Shown here in pieces: positions 19,107-19,122 of a DNA stretch of 19,122 bases. This DNA comes from DATDSR01 sp036517855 (GTDB lineage: Bacteria; Patescibacteriota; Minisyncoccia; Phycocordibacterales; DATDSR01): the NCBI GenBank assembly GCA_036517855.1, contig DATDSR010000003.1, positions 1 through 19,122 on the forward strand. The letters run 5' to 3'. The notes below the pieces were generated by a model that saw nothing but the letters and a program-made list of their open reading frames with translations, ran no database searches and had not been told where the DNA came from. The position numbers were made by a program, and so were the translations under genes. The stretch's first letter is position 1. Every line of letters starts with the position of its first letter.

Positions 19107-19122
19107 ACATCGATAATAGCTC

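Noticed and set aside
1..19122. CRISPR array, insertion sequence, integrase or prophage structure
   Set aside because: No regularly spaced repeats, transposase, integrase or phage structural gene was seen; the only exact longer repeat found is the 30-bp promoter pair.
1..19122. Alternative genetic code (UGA read as glycine, as in Gracilibacteria)
   Set aside because: TGA ends several genes at natural positions next to terminators, e.g. the TrpD-like gene (8122-8124) and the Cof-type HAD gene (13164-13166).

Overview
The window looks like chromosomal DNA from a small-genome bacterium, most likely of the Candidate Phyla Radiation (Patescibacteria). This rests on gene style (many short single-domain nucleotide/RNA enzymes, small single-TM orphan proteins, an archaeal-length adenylosuccinate synthetase), on widespread leaderless-type starts, and on TGA being used as a stop, so not the UGA=Gly code. 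Assignment to a lineage is an inference; no marker gene such as rRNA is present.

Layout. (1) 1-6710 is an A+T-richer block, mostly on the minus strand: an acidic protein cut by the window edge, a small TM protein, a frame-disrupted membrane protein, a winged-helix regulator with two look-alike operator sites, two P-loop kinases, a short PurA/PurZ-family enzyme, a peptidase E, a 2H phosphoesterase, a SpoT-type HD hydrolase fragment, an RNA with two competing hairpins, a 22-aa membrane peptide, a glycine-zipper membrane protein and a NADAR remnant. Nearly all intact genes have a -10 box ending 5-10 nt before the start codon and no Shine-Dalgarno, so their mRNAs should be leaderless. (2) 6838-18567 is dominated by visibly G+C-richer genes with strong Shine-Dalgarno sequences, short 5' leaders and strong intrinsic terminators: a TrpD-family phosphoribosyltransferase, a TIGR04076-like protein, an M17 leucyl aminopeptidase, tryptophanyl-tRNA synthetase, a HAD nucleotidase plus APH-like kinase operon, a tryptophan 2,3-dioxygenase (TDO), tRNA-Trp(CCA), an EamA/DMT transporter and an MfnA-like PLP amino-acid decarboxylase. 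Two A+T-richer leaderless genes (BtpA-like, Cof-type HAD) are interleaved. (3) 18549-19106 is a leaderless nucleotidyltransferase-like gene.

The main biological story is a concentration of tryptophan-related functions (TrpD-like enzyme, TrpRS, TDO, tRNA-Trp, an aromatic-type decarboxylase and a DMT transporter) in an organism type that usually lacks amino-acid metabolism. TDO and tRNA-Trp are divergent from one intergenic region. TrpRS and TDO end in almost identical terminators. TrpRS and the HAD/kinase operon share an exact 30-bp promoter repeat. The aminopeptidase and TIGR04076 genes share promoter, 5'-terminal mRNA hairpin and terminator. That these genes form one pathway is an inference; the shared control elements are directly visible.
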